Assembly (NCBI GenBank): GCA_037176845.1
Contig: JAYKXP010000285.1
Location: forward strand, 1 to 36,382
DNA from: Paramarasmius palmivorus
Lineage: Eukaryota; Basidiomycota; Agaricomycetes; Agaricales; Marasmiaceae
Reading direction: 5' to 3'
DNA length: 36,382 nt
Shown here: in pieces, positions 20,655 through 31,157 of the stretch
Layout of the letters: the number at the start of each line of letters is the position of its first letter
How positions within the stretch are numbered: the stretch's first letter is position 1
Program-made: the position numbers and the translations under genes
The notes under the pieces: generated by a model
Told to the model about the DNA's origin: nothing
The model's database searches: none
What the model saw: the letters and a program-made list of their open reading frames with translations, nothing else

Positions 20655-20749
20655 GCCCATAAACTAACCTAGAGCTTAACGGTGTCCTTTGTAAAGGTGC
20701 CATGGTTAACCTAACCATGTCCTTTGTAAAGGTACTACACCGGCGGGTG
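20655..20749 (-). repeat. E1 right terminal inverted repeat
   Basis: Reverse-complement partner of 8584-8678 over 95 bp. CCTTTGTAAAGG boxes lie at 20686-20697 and 20721-20732, with GGTTAACCTAACC between them. The element ends CGGGTG, and the duplicated CACTGCA follows at 20750-20756. Confidence 0.93.
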
Positions 20750-22523
20750 CACTGCATCCAACTGTTCGTTGTTGGCATTGCTAGCCTACAAGACGTCTCA
20801 TGAGCAACAAGAAATATAGAAGAAAACAATACATACCTTAGCAATACGTTCAGATCTCCGTACTACCTTGGGTTGCTTTCCCTTTGTGTTTGTCGCCTTT
20901 CTCTTCCTCGATTTCTTCTGAGGCTCCGAGGGCCACTCTTGTTCGGGAATAGATTCAAACAACTTGGCCAATAGAGCATTGTTGGCAGTAATGTTCTGAA
21001 CACGTTGAACGTCATATACAGATGTTGGATTGTCAGGAATACGGAGCTGGAATCGGGCTGAGAAGGGCAGTTGTTGGTTTGTGTTCGAAGCACCTGCACC
21101 TGGACCTGGGGACTCATTATCTGACTCATCCGATTCATCCACCTTGTCTGATTGATCTGACTCCTGCGAGTCATCAGAATCGTCTTCGTCATCAGATTCT
21201 TCATCGCTGTCCGATTCCAAGTCAGCCTTCGCACAACGACATTTGGAAGAACCGCTCTTTGCACCACCTCGACCAGAGACATCGGCAAGGCCAGAAGTTG
21301 AGCTGCCAGAGGCAGTATCTGGTGCTGAAGAGGAGCTGGCAGCATTGGCATCCCGGTTCTGCTCGAACGTGTGCACTGCCCGCACCCAAGAACACCATTT
21401 CTTTCCAAAGTCCGTGTATTCTTCGATGCGATACTTGTCCCACTCGGGAGCACCTTCTGGTGCTGAGAAGAGACTGTGTAGTTATAATTAGAGTATGCTG
21501 AATTCGATAGCCTTTAAACTTACGAAAGAAAATCGTATTTTTCTTCCTTGTTGAATACGCCTTTGAATCGACCAACAGTAAGCATAACGTTGAGACCTGT
21601 ATATTGTCGGATCTTGTGTAAGAACGGCTGGATGACACGAGCTAGGTTAGCCCGACACCTGTCAGAGAGTGAGGTCAGAGAGCGAGGTCAGAGAGGATAA
21701 ACAGAGTTGACAGAAAACATACACAGCCTGTTCGTCATCTTCTATGGTGGGAGCACCTGCATTTCCATTGTTGTATTCTACCAACAGCTCTTGATATTCC
21801 TCCTCAATCTCTGCCACGAGCTCGGCCTTCTCTGTTTCCGAAAGCTCGTTGATGACCTTCAGTGCTGCATCCATTCGGCACTTCAAACGATTGTGTTTCC
21901 CCGTCTCCTCGGATTTTTCGAGAACACGTTCCAAGTACAAGGGATGTGTAGCGACGAATTGGCGAAGTTGTCGGCGGCGAGGTCATTCAGTACTCTCGTT
22001 TAATTGGGAGAGGTAAGTTTCGAAGAGATTCTTGGTATCTCTTTCATCGTTCTGTTCCTGGTAGCAAAACCACTGTTTGACCGCCTACAGTGAACGTTAG
22101 ACTAAGACTCGGAGCTGAAGAATATCTATCACCCACCACAAAATAGCGATGTTCATCGCTGTGGTCCTTCTGACGGTCCTCCTGCTTTCGCCGTTTCTCC
22201 TTCTCTCTCGGTGTAAGGGCTGCGCGTTCTGCTGGAGTGAGCGGCGGAAGTGGTTTTATAGTGTCAGGTGGCAGGGGGTAGTCGTCGAGAGGATACAAAG
22301 CAAGGAAGCCAGGCATAAAGCTAGCAAAGAATGCAGTACGCTGCTTACTTCGCTTGGGAAGCTTCATAAATGTCGGAAAGGCGTCTTTGAGAGTCTGAAG
22401 ACGCGCTCCTGAGAAATTCCCTTTGCTGCCACGCGTCTCCTTCTCTCGAGCGGTTTCGGCCTTCTTCTGTGGCGCATTTGCTTTCCGAGCTCCCTTGATC
22501 TTCTGACTGGTGACTCGAGCCAT
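20750..22523 (-). pseudogene. E2-G1, 5' part (exons 1-4 and start of exon 5)
   Basis: Exons fit at 22523-22137, 22084-21723, 21658-21524, 21473-20837 and 20785-20750, where E1 cuts in. The gene then resumes at 8576. Exons 1 and 3 are exactly as long as in E1-G1 (387 and 135 bp). The whole gene without E1 would be 872 aa. The product has the same layout: basic N-terminus with ETRGSKG, LNVMLTVGRFKG, WDKYR, then a long Ser/Asp/Glu-rich tract and the RRSERIAK exon end. TGA at 21985-21983 in exon 2 replaces a Cys codon of E1-G1, so the gene was damaged apart from the insertion. Intron 2 carries short repeats of CTCTCTGACCT. Function unknown. Confidence 0.87.
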
Positions 22524-23010
22524 GACTACCAGCACATCTATCAGCAAACTGTGATAGTAATAAGAGAAACAAGAATGAACTTACAATGTACTTTGTTGGA
22601 TGATGAAGGTAGACGCGTTTAGGAACTTGGTAATTCTTCGGCTGGAATGGGCAAGTCGGAATTTGGAAAGAACCTCTCGTGACGCCATTTTGACCATGAG
22701 GCTATACCGCCGGAGAGATGGAGATCGGACAATCTAGTGCCATTGTGACAGCACCAAAATGAAGGACCCTAGCTACGACAGTACCATTCGTAAGTGACAT
22801 ACAAAGAATAATTTCGGCATGGTCTCACCTGCGAAAAGGTCTTCAGGCCTATCAAATGTCCATGGTGCGCCGTCTTTTGTGGATTTTCAAGATTCTGTAC
22901 CAATGATCAGTATTCCAGCCCCCCCAAAAAATAAACATTCACATACTCAAGAAAATATTTTGATTGTTCAGATACAAGAAAAAAGACGATGCGAATACAC
23001 GAGTCTATAG
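22524..23010. other. E2 spacer between G1 and G2
   Basis: I see no gene here. It should contain the 5' UTR and promoter of G1, with a likely intron donor GTAAGT at 22584 (minus) as in E1, and the 3' UTR of G2. A purine-rich AAAAAATAAAC stretch near 22925 is AT-rich and unremarkable. Confidence 0.5.
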
Positions 23011-24060
23011 CTATTTCTGGCTGTGATGCATAATATACGCGCAACAGGCCTGCACGTTGGATCTAGCAAGAAAAAGATCCGCTTCTTTCAGCTGGCGACG
23101 TAAGTCCCACAACGCCCTGTACGCTGGCTTACTGTACCGAGGAAGCGACGTGAGATATAGCCAAGTCATGAAAAGGAGAATAACTTACAGCTTTGCATAC
23201 ATATCCTCCTTTTCCGGGGTCATGACCCAAAAGTTCCATCCTTCCCAAGGGATTTCTGGTTCTGGATCATCGAGTATGTCAGGAGGGAGCGATCCGAGAC
23301 GAGGTTTGCCGTTGACACGTTGGTACTCTTTCGAGATCCAATTGTTGTGATAGCTGCTTGCAGGAATGACGAACATAGCCTTTTCACACCTGTCACCTGG
23401 TTTCGTAGCGAGAGACGCCCTCGCATGTTCAACGCCTTTGAAATTGACCCAAGCTTTTGGATAGCCAGGTTTTTCAACGATAAGCGGGAACGACTTGTGC
23501 AACTCAAGCCCGAACAAGTGAGCCTTCAAATCGTTCAGTATCCCCTGAGTTTTGTCCCTAGCTTGGTCGAAGCGGATGGCATTCCCCTCTTCAACAAGGT
23601 TGATGCCCTCCTCATGTACTGTAGGACAGCTGCCCTTGAAGTAGCCAACTGCTTCATCGAGGGTGGGGAATTCTCTCAAAAAGAATTCCTTTGGGTCAAG
23701 GAACCCGTCGGGCAATGCAGCCCGCACATCCCTGTAGATGATATCAATACAAAAGTAGCGTCGGCAATGGCTTGTCACTTACTGGATGGACCCATAGATA
23801 CCTTCATTGAGTCTCGGGGGCCATGTGTAATCCATGAGAACGAAGAACTGGTTGCTGGGATGTTCGGTGTCATGTTGAGAGCTTGGAAAGAAATGCGGTT
23901 CGCAGTGGTGGATCTTGTTGACGTAGTGAGCGACACTGACAAGGTTGACTGATTGCACTGCATCGATTGCAGTATCAAACGTCCAAGCAATCTTTTCAGA
24001 GGGAGCTGCACTCGGAAAATCTGCTGGAGCGTCCTCGGGAATTGAGGGCATGGGAGGCAT
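23011..24060 (-). CDS. E2-G2: conserved KDZ-associated protein, 313 aa
   Basis: Exons 24060-23783, 23731-23189 and 23131-23011 give 313 aa without a stop. Intron positions match E1-G2. Shared motifs are the TAIDAVQSVNLVS segment, FFVLMDYTWPPRLNEGIY, a DEAVGYF helix, WEGWNFWVMTP, and a C-terminal LWDLRRQLKEADLFLARS-type amphipathic tail. No membrane segment or signal peptide is seen. The family is not known to me. Conservation of frame between two diverged elements argues that the protein matters to transposition or maintenance. G5 starts 169 bp away on the other strand. Confidence 0.82.
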
Positions 24061-24229
24061 TGTTGGGATACGTGGTCAAGGAGGTGAAGAGTGCTGTTTG
24101 ATGCATTTAGACCCTGGTGGGAATGGAAAATACATTGAGAACAATCTTGATGTAATTAAAACAGAAGACGACTCACGACTTGGCTATAACTACAAATCAC
24201 TTGTGTTCCTCCAAATTCCACCGAGAAAC

Positions 24230-24533
24230 ATGTCCTCGCCGCCACCTTCTCCAAGCATGCCGACACTCGTCCTGGACAAGGTCAAACCCGACTCTCTCAA
24301 GACCGGCAGATGTTCAATGATGAGCGTATTTGCTTTGGGACGGACGAGTAATGATAATAGGTGAGTGATGTGTCTGTACAGAACCAAAGCCCGCGCTCAA
24401 GCACTACAGCGTTCTCGAACAAACAATTAATTCCAAAACCGCTATCTCTCCATCGCCAGAAGTTCAAGCTGTGGTTTCGTATGACGTGGGCTGCATGTGT
24501 CGTTGCGACGGACAGAAGTCGGAGTCGGGATAA
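24230..24533 (+). CDS. E2-G5: small conserved 84-aa protein
   Basis: Exons 24230-24360 and 24410-24533 with a 49-bp GT..AG intron encode 84 aa, the same length as E1-G5. The start MSSPPPSPSMPTLV matches the E1 start in style and register. The C-terminal part ends with VVSYDVGCMCRCDGQ, where E1 has YVYDIGCHCSSEC. Intron phase is 2 in both. Its end is 55 bp from the end of convergent G4 and its ATG is 169 bp from that of G2. The shared length, phase, start and Cys motif are the reasons to accept such a short gene. Function unknown. Confidence 0.68.
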
Positions 24534-24588
24534 CGGACTGGGTGTATTGATGTACATTCTGAAGCAAACGAATGGATTGTGCAAACGA

Positions 24589-25243
24589 TCATGATGTTTG
24601 AAGCCTATGAACAACTTGAGATTGAGGAACTTGTCTGTGCAATGGAAACATACTTTTTTCGTGCTCTCCGTTCTCGATGACTTGCAGCCAATCTCTCCGC
24701 ATTTCTTTCACGCCAACACCTTTGTTGTTCCCTCTTCCTTTCTCGTATCTCCGCTTGCTCCTCTGGGCTGAGTGTGGAGAATTCGGCGCGCTTCTGAGCA
24801 CCACGCTTTCGAGAGTCGGCCTTCTTTGCTTCTCGATTCCTGTGCGTTGACGTTTGTAGGTATGGTGACTGGTAATAGAAATAATGTAAGACGTACAGAG
24901 AGTAATGTTTAGCAGCACTCAGTCGATTCTGCCAACGCCTTCGCCCTACTTTGCGAGCTTGTCTCAATGACTCCAAATTCGGCATTGCGTCGTTGTCCCC
25001 AATGGTCTTCCCAGCTCGTTTCAATAGAAAGTTGATTTCGTCTTGCCCAGTGAGGTCGAAGCGATGTTGTTCGTCAAATTGTCGGGATAACGCGGAGGAG
25101 AACATCGAGTCCGAGATGATGGTTTGTGGGAGAGATGTGCTCGGGCGCTTCTTGCGCAACTAACAATCTTCCTCCACAAATCCTATTCACACCCATTAAC
25201 TAACAAATCCTAGCCTTTACTGTTGGTAACTTACATGAAACAT
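24589..25243 (-). CDS. E2-G4: small basic protein, 157 aa
   Basis: Four exons fit: 25243-25235 (a 9-bp first exon, Met-Phe-His), 25159-24897, 24839-24654 and 24604-24589, giving 157 aa. Residues about 28-50 hold RFDLTGQDEINFLLKRAGK. RRRWQNRLSAAKHY follows, and the second half is almost all charged (REAKKADSRKRGAQKRAEF, then LSPEEQAEIRERKREQQR), likely a long basic helix. It resembles short basic proteins common in Agaricomycete genomes near KDZ elements, though this is recollection. DNA or RNA binding is a reasonable inference. It could be the divergent HMG-like protein reported for KDZ elements, but no clear HMG box is visible. It lies between G5 and the end of TET/JBP. Confidence 0.74.
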
Positions 25244-25414
25244 ATGTTAAGTACTCTAGTTCGGTTCTTAGCAAGTGATTAGTACCACAATTTACGCCCA
25301 GGAGTAGAATCTTTTAATTCCAGAAATTCGTTGCACATATGAGCGCCCAAGCGCTTGGGTCTGACGCCGTTTTGTTGTTTCATAAAGCAAAGGTATTGGA
25401 TATGTATACTAAAT

Positions 25415-27281
25415 CTACGAGTCTACAGGTGGTAGTAATTCTTCTAGTGTCGAAAAAAGATTGAGCCCCCTAGACCAGCGCGTCTTATTCTGCTGAGCTT
25501 CCTTCACTGCCTGCTCTGTCTGGGTGTAGGCACTCTCAAGCTGAAAGCCATGCTCTACCCACCGGAAGAGTCCCCCTGCCGAATAAGTCGTAAACGAGAA
25601 TCGATCTTCGTCATCTTGAATCACGGTGTTGAAGTGACAGCACACTGAGGAAGGAATGAAGATAATGGCGCCAGGTGGAAACTCGAGCACAAGCCTGCAG
25701 TCCCAGAGGACTAAGTGGCCCCCTTTCTTGTAGTCGAAATTACCAAGGGCGCAGACAGCGCACCACCCAAAGGCGAGGTTCTTTGTGTCGCGGTGAGGAA
25801 GACACACAGTCGCTGGGCCAAAGTTGACCGTAAATGCTGCAAAAGGAGAGTTTTCGAAAGGGCGAAATAATTGATGGTCGGATGCAAGAAGAAGTGCCAT
25901 GATGTGTACGTAGTACGAAAAAAGTTGAGGGGCCCAAGTGAGAAAAATACCTATGAATCATTTGAGCATCAAGACAAAGAAAAGAGAATTGAGTACCCAC
26001 TGCTCATGAAGCCGACTATGCGCATGAAGGCTTGATGGGTACGAATGGTATTCATCACCTTAGAGTTGCCAATGCTCGTGCCGCGTAACACTTGAGGCTT
26101 CTGGACCGAGGTTAGGCAGGTTGAGCATAATGACAGGAGACCACGTACCTTTTGTCCATTGCCGACAGAGATTCCGAAATGCAACGCATTAACATCTCCA
26201 CGAGAACGACCCTTACTGTTGTCGTGAGGCCTGAAATGGCACTTGGGCCGCAAATTCCGTATGACCTCGGCTGCCTCCTTGCACGTAGCGCGCCAGCTAT
26301 TATCGCCGATAGGACCGGGAGTCATGACTACCATGATTTTTCCCGTTTCGCAGCACAGTACATATCTGGTGACTCTGAAGCGCAATGAGTGAGTATTTCT
26401 GAAAGAATATATTATAATACTCACCCTGGAATGAATTCCACCAGGCAAAGGCTGTCTTTTCTGGAGTGAACCAGATCCTCCAGTCGATAAGTGCGCGTAG
26501 CAGGCACTGAAGACGTATTACCGACGTATCCGGTTGACGTAGCTGGCAGAGAGGATCCATTAAGCTGCCCAGTGGGGACAGCAAACTCGAAGACTTTGGG
26601 ATGATTCCTGTGTTCTTCGAGAACGCTCTCATTGTTGCAGAGTGCAGCCAGCTTGCAGCGCCTCCTCTTGGCTCGATGTTCATGGCTGTGCTTCTTGTCG
26701 TTCTTTGGCCGACGCTTTCTCTTTGCGGAACTACCGGCCTTGGACATGTTCGGTAATGGAGAAGGTGGTGCCTCGTTTTCGAAGACAATGGGCTCAGGAG
26801 ATGGTGAACGTGAGGGGGCTGGACTTGATGGTGGTGTGGTCAACGGTGAACCAAGAGGATCGGGGTGGTCTCGAGACAGCGCAGCATAGATCAAATTATC
26901 CACGCGTGCGGTCGTTTCGGTAAGATAGGGCGAGAATAGAGCTCCACTGCGGGTCTGTTTGTAGTCAGTACCTGAATTAGACATGGTAGAGAATGGCCAT
27001 GGGGAAACTCACCTTTCGGCCGTTGAAAAGCTGGAGAAGAGAATCTAAAAAGATAAACACAGAGTTAGCCAGTGGACAAGAAGAACAAGGTAGATGAGTG
27101 GAAGAAGTTCGATGAACCGGTCTCCCTGTCGGCGGCCCTGTTCATTATGTTGCGCTGTTCCCTGGTGTGAGTACTGCACAATGAACGTTGAGGGGCATTC
27201 CAAACCCGAGAGACACGAAGCAAACGTAGAAGCAGAATAAAAGGAGTTGAATAACTTACCTGGGATATCGAAGGGAAGCAT
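25415..27281 (-). CDS. E2 TET/JBP 2OG-Fe(II) dioxygenase, 481 aa
   Basis: Exons 27281-27260, 27044-27013, 26954-26425, 26374-26149, 26100-26001 and 25950-25415 add up to 481 aa with no stop. Exons 2, 4 and 5 have the same lengths as in E1 (32, 226, 100 bp). The N-terminal third is Pro/Ser-rich with a basic AKRKRRPKNDKK cluster. The catalytic double-stranded beta-helix is near residues 300-440: PHRD gives His356 and Asp358 for iron, CCHFNT gives His409, and DRFSFTTYSAGG gives the 2OG-binding Arg420. All expected residues are present, so activity is plausible. The family oxidises 5-methylcytosine or thymine in DNA and is carried by basidiomycete KDZ elements, possibly to counter host methylation. 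The ATG at 26984 in the next frame lies in an intron and is not the start. The first 215-bp intron may hide a tiny exon. Confidence 0.88.
27152..27184. promoter_or_regulatory. Conserved block inside the long TET/JBP intron (E2 copy)
   Basis: GCTGTTCCCTG, AGTACTGCAC and AATG appear in the same order as at 16534-16564 in E1, inside the corresponding 215-bp intron. Other intron sequences of the two elements do not align by eye, so this match stands out. Confidence 0.4.
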
Positions 27282-27394
27282 CTAATGGTTGCAGAGAGAA
27301 GGTAACAATGAGTAACAAATCATGATCAAGCCCAACAAAGGCATGTGACGCCTTGCGCGTCTGGTCACGTTACTTTGTTTATTCCTAATTCCAA

Positions 27395-30300
27395 ATGTCA
27401 TCTCGGCCTCGGAAGCATGCTCGACCCTTTCCGGAATTATCGTTCCCAGTCGATGATACGCCTCAGCTCTGTGTCGCGTCTCTCAGTAGCGATGGTCGTC
27501 GAGTCAAAAAACGAAAAATCAACTTCATTCCACCTTCTCCCCTCGGGAAATCCAGCTCTACAAAGACGCAAGTGGATCGCTTCGGTGATCTCCAGGATTT
27601 CTTCGACGCAACTGGCATTGTCAATCAACTAGAAGACCTTGAAGAACAGGAAGAGAATTCGGCTCGTCGGTCCAATGCGGCAGTGAGTTGTATTTATCCA
27701 CCTACACGGTAGATGGAGTTTGCTGAATTACCCTTGCAGGACAACCCATTGTCGGAGTTCAAGCCAAAGGTCTTTGACTATTTGAAGGAACTCATGTGTC
27801 TTGAAGGTCGGAGTTCTCGGCTGGAGGCTTGCTTGTGCGGAAGGGTGGATCCCACCTACCGCTGTTGAGATTGTGGTACTGGTCGTCTTGCGTGCAAGGA
27901 ATGCATGCTGAAGGAACATGGATCTCGACCATTTCATCATGTAGAGGTGTGTTTATGAACCTCTTTGCGTTTCAATCATGCTGAGCTATACCTTTAGAAC
28001 TGGAACGGCGCTTTTTTCGAAAGGATGACGTTAAAGCAACTTGGTCTGAAGATTCAGCTTGGCCATCCTCGAGGAGAACCCTGTCTAATCCCTCGGTCAT
28101 CTCGATCTGGGTTCGTCGTCGTGGATATCGACTCTACTCAAGAGGTTGACGTTCAGTTCTGCATGTGTCAAGCACCAGAATATGTCGGCGAACAATGGCA
28201 GCAATTGATGAGATACGAACTCTTTCCTGCGACGACGCATCAGCCGCACACTGCTTTCACATTCAGACTTCTTCGATTCTTCCATACCCTTACCCTGCAA
28301 GGCAAGGTTACTGTGTACGACTACTACTACGCTGTACATAATCGAACGGATGGTGCTGGTCTTAGCCACTTGAAGGTACGAAGCTTTCTTATCCTTGTTG
28401 AACGTTTCGCTTACTTCTCGAAGAACCGTTATGAAGCTTTCACTCGGGTGGTACGATTGTGGAGATTTCTCAAAATTCTCAAGCGAGGAGGAGTCGGCAA
28501 CAAGCCAGGAGCATCGCTCCAGAATGTCAATCGCGGAGATTTGGCTGCGCGATGTCTAGCGTGTCCTGATCCGGCCGTCAACCTTCCCAAAGATTGGCAA
28601 TTGGTTGCGCCTGACCAAAGGTATGTTTTCGTCTACTTTGTAACAATGTTCTCGTTTAACTCCGTTGTTAGTTTCATATATCAAAAATTCATCGCTGTGG
28701 ATGCCTGCTTTAGATTGAAGCGCAGGCTCATCTCAAGCGAAGAGCAAGATCCAGGCCTGGGAACGGGCTATACCTATTTCGTACCCCAAGACGATTACCA
28801 CCCATTTCAAAAGAACTCTGGGGATCAGAAAGAGGTGGGTTTCATTCTATAAGTTTGGCGTTTCCCGCATCAATTGACCGCCCTCTAGGTCAGCCACTGT
28901 CTGAGCGATTTGGCGGCAATAGCACAGGCGAATACAAAGTTCAGCAAGGGATACGCTACCACCGGCGTAGTTCTGTGCTTATGTGCTCGGCACGAAGTCA
29001 TAGAGCCCAATGGCGCCGTCGATCTCGACAAAGGTGAAAAGTGAGTTCATATTCGATATTCGATATTCGATAGTCTCAAATTGACGCTTCTTTTTCTAGG
29101 TACGCGTTGACAGATTACGCAATATCTGCTTCCCAAACACTTTCTGACAACCGCCTTAATCGCGTCCTGTGCTATGACATTGCGTGCCAATACCATCGCA
29201 ATTTCTTCCGCCGTATTCCCAATCTCCCAGACTCGATTAGAATGCCCGCTCACGAGGACCGCTGGCAATTTGCAGTCCCTAAGCTTCATATACGAGGGCA
29301 CGGCTTAGACTGCCAGCAGAACTTCTCTCTGCACCTGAAGAAGGGGATGGGTCAGAGCGATGGTGAAGGAAGTGAACGCCATTGGGGAAACGAGGGACCA
29401 ATTGCCACGAGCACTTGGGAAATGGGCCCTGGGCATCGACGAGATACCATTGATGATCACTTTGGAGGCTACTCGCACCGAAAAAGGATTGGACTTGGTG
29501 AGTACTACATTTATGTACACTATATTTATTGCTGACCGTTTTTCATAGGAGATCTGCTCTACAAGTGTTTGGATGAGGCAGAGAAACAAGAAACATTACA
29601 TGCACAAGAGTTTGCTAGATTCTGCAAGTCTCAGAGCAAGAATGTTGCTGAGTGGACGAAATTGGTCAAGGACTGGGAGAATGGAGTTTCCGAAGACAAT
29701 CCATATGAACTACCGGATTTAGGGGATACGGAAAAGGATGTACGGCTGGCATTTGCAGAGGCAGAGGCAGAGCAGGCACGCATGGGCTTGCCAGTTTTGC
29801 ACAAGATCTCTCCAAGTGCATTCATGGAAATGATACTCGATGTTGAGGAGGAACAGTAAGTCTTACGTTCATCTTCATTTCGAGCTATTCTCACCTGATA
29901 TGTAGACGCTCTTTACTTCTCGACCTTCGTTCAAACGACTACTCTACGCTACTTCAGCAAACCGAGGTCATAGGTCGTCGAGCACGACTGCAGCGTGCAA
30001 TTGGGCGCCTTCGAAACCTCCAGAAGATATACACCCCACTTGTCCTCACAACAATTACTCTTGATCACGCCGGTGCCGATACCCCAGAACCTGAGTTGAT
30101 CAACCTCCTTCTTCCATCTAGCATCGAGAAAGATTTACGCTCGAGGCCCGAGATGCAGCCCTGGGTAGAGATGGAACTCAAATTCCGAAAGGGTCAGCTA
30201 CGGAGTTCTATACACAAAATCCGTTCCCATCTTTTTATCCGGAGAGGGATGCACCAGAAGCGCGCCATGGACGTACGCGGACAGAAAGAATCGACCAAGG

Positions 30301-30935
30301 CCCGGAAACAGCTAGCCAAGAACGACAGCATGCTCGATGAGGCGAAGCTCAAGTTTCGGAAGGCATGGCAGGCTTCAAAGAAGCTATTGGATGACGACGA
30401 GGATCGGATTGGGTATCCGTATTTAACGGATGATGACGTTCGACAGCTCGAAGATCCAGATCTCGAGACCAAACGGAATGTTCGCAAAATGAAGGGTGCT
30501 CAATTTCTTGAAACGGAGCAGAGGCTTCTCGTTGCTGGAGAATCCCGAAAAACAACCTCGTGGATTTGGGACTCGTTTAATGCAGAAGGGGATTCAGAGT
30601 CAATCCTTGCTGCTATTCGGTTGGAATGGATGAAGGCACGAGCGAGGAGTTTACGCTGGAAGGAAGAGGTGCTACTCCTCAAGGAGGAAATGCGTCAGAC
30701 AAAGGTTTCCCTGGAGTATGAGGCTACCCAGTGGTTATCACGGGTTACCGCCAACGAAACACGTAGTGCTGAGTACGAAGGAATCACTGCCTATGCCCTT
30801 CGACAGGCTGCAGTACAGCGAGGATTATCAGCAAAGTTCGAGGCGATTTGGGAGAAGAAGCAGCCCGTGGCAACGGTTCAGCATCCAGTTCCGATGGACT
30901 ACGAGAATGATAGCAGCAATGACGAAGAAGATTGA
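27395..30935 (+). pseudogene. E2 KDZ transposase with a stop in the zinc cluster
   Basis: Nine exons fit: 27395-27682, 27740-27946, 27998-28375, 28424-28620, 28672-28834, 28889-29040, 29100-29497, 29549-29855, 29906-30935 (1040 codons). Exons 3, 5, 7 and 8 match E1 in length (378, 163, 398, 307). The core is VDACFRLKRR, LCYDIACQYH and GQSDGEGSERHWGNEGP, with the usual DGE. TGA at 27866-27868 (codon 139) falls in the CxC2 cluster, between YRC and DC, where E1 has His. A shorter product lacking the cluster could start downstream, but a normal transposase cannot be made. It is divergent from TET/JBP, ATG to ATG 113 bp. Confidence 0.9.
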
Positions 30936-31157
30936 TAGGTGAATTCCATTCTTGCCTGCTTTTTTCCTGCTTTTTTTCCAATCGTTTTGCTGTTCTGATG
31001 TTATTTGGGAGATTACCATATTGGGGATAAGTAGAAAATTCATCGTAAAATGTCTCCTAATGTATTTTTACCATATATAGCAATCCAGAAGCTGGCTTGG
31101 CCCTGCCGGCCAAGCCGAGCATGAGAAATACTGCCTAATAGCCTACCTAGCATCAAA

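Larger units (their letters stand above)
8584..20749 (+). mobile_element. KDZ transposon E1 (inner copy), 12.2 kb
   Basis: The element is bounded by inverted repeats of about 95 bp and an exact 7-bp duplication. Gene order from the left is G1 (11913-8941, minus), G2 (13337-12319, minus), G5 (13469-13776, plus), G4 (ending 13824, minus), TET/JBP (16678-14731, minus), KDZ transposase (16821-20399, plus). Order, orientation and intron positions match E2, but the DNA has diverged widely, so E1 is a related family and not a recent duplicate of E2. Transposase, G1, G2 and G5 are open; TET/JBP and G4 each contain one TGA. It is the youngest layer of the nest. Confidence 0.95.

Noticed and set aside
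23320..23952. 210-codon plus-strand frame
   Set aside because: It is antisense to the well-supported exons of E2-G2 and has no family features.
26421..26984. ATG at 26984 as the E2 TET/JBP start
   Set aside because: It lies inside an intron (27012-26955). The E1 comparison supports upstream exons and a start at 27281.
27863..27868. UGA read as selenocysteine or a reassigned codon, given several in-frame TGA
   Set aside because: The TGA positions are not shared between E1 and E2, and normal genes here end in TGA as well (for example the E2 transposase end at 30933-30935).
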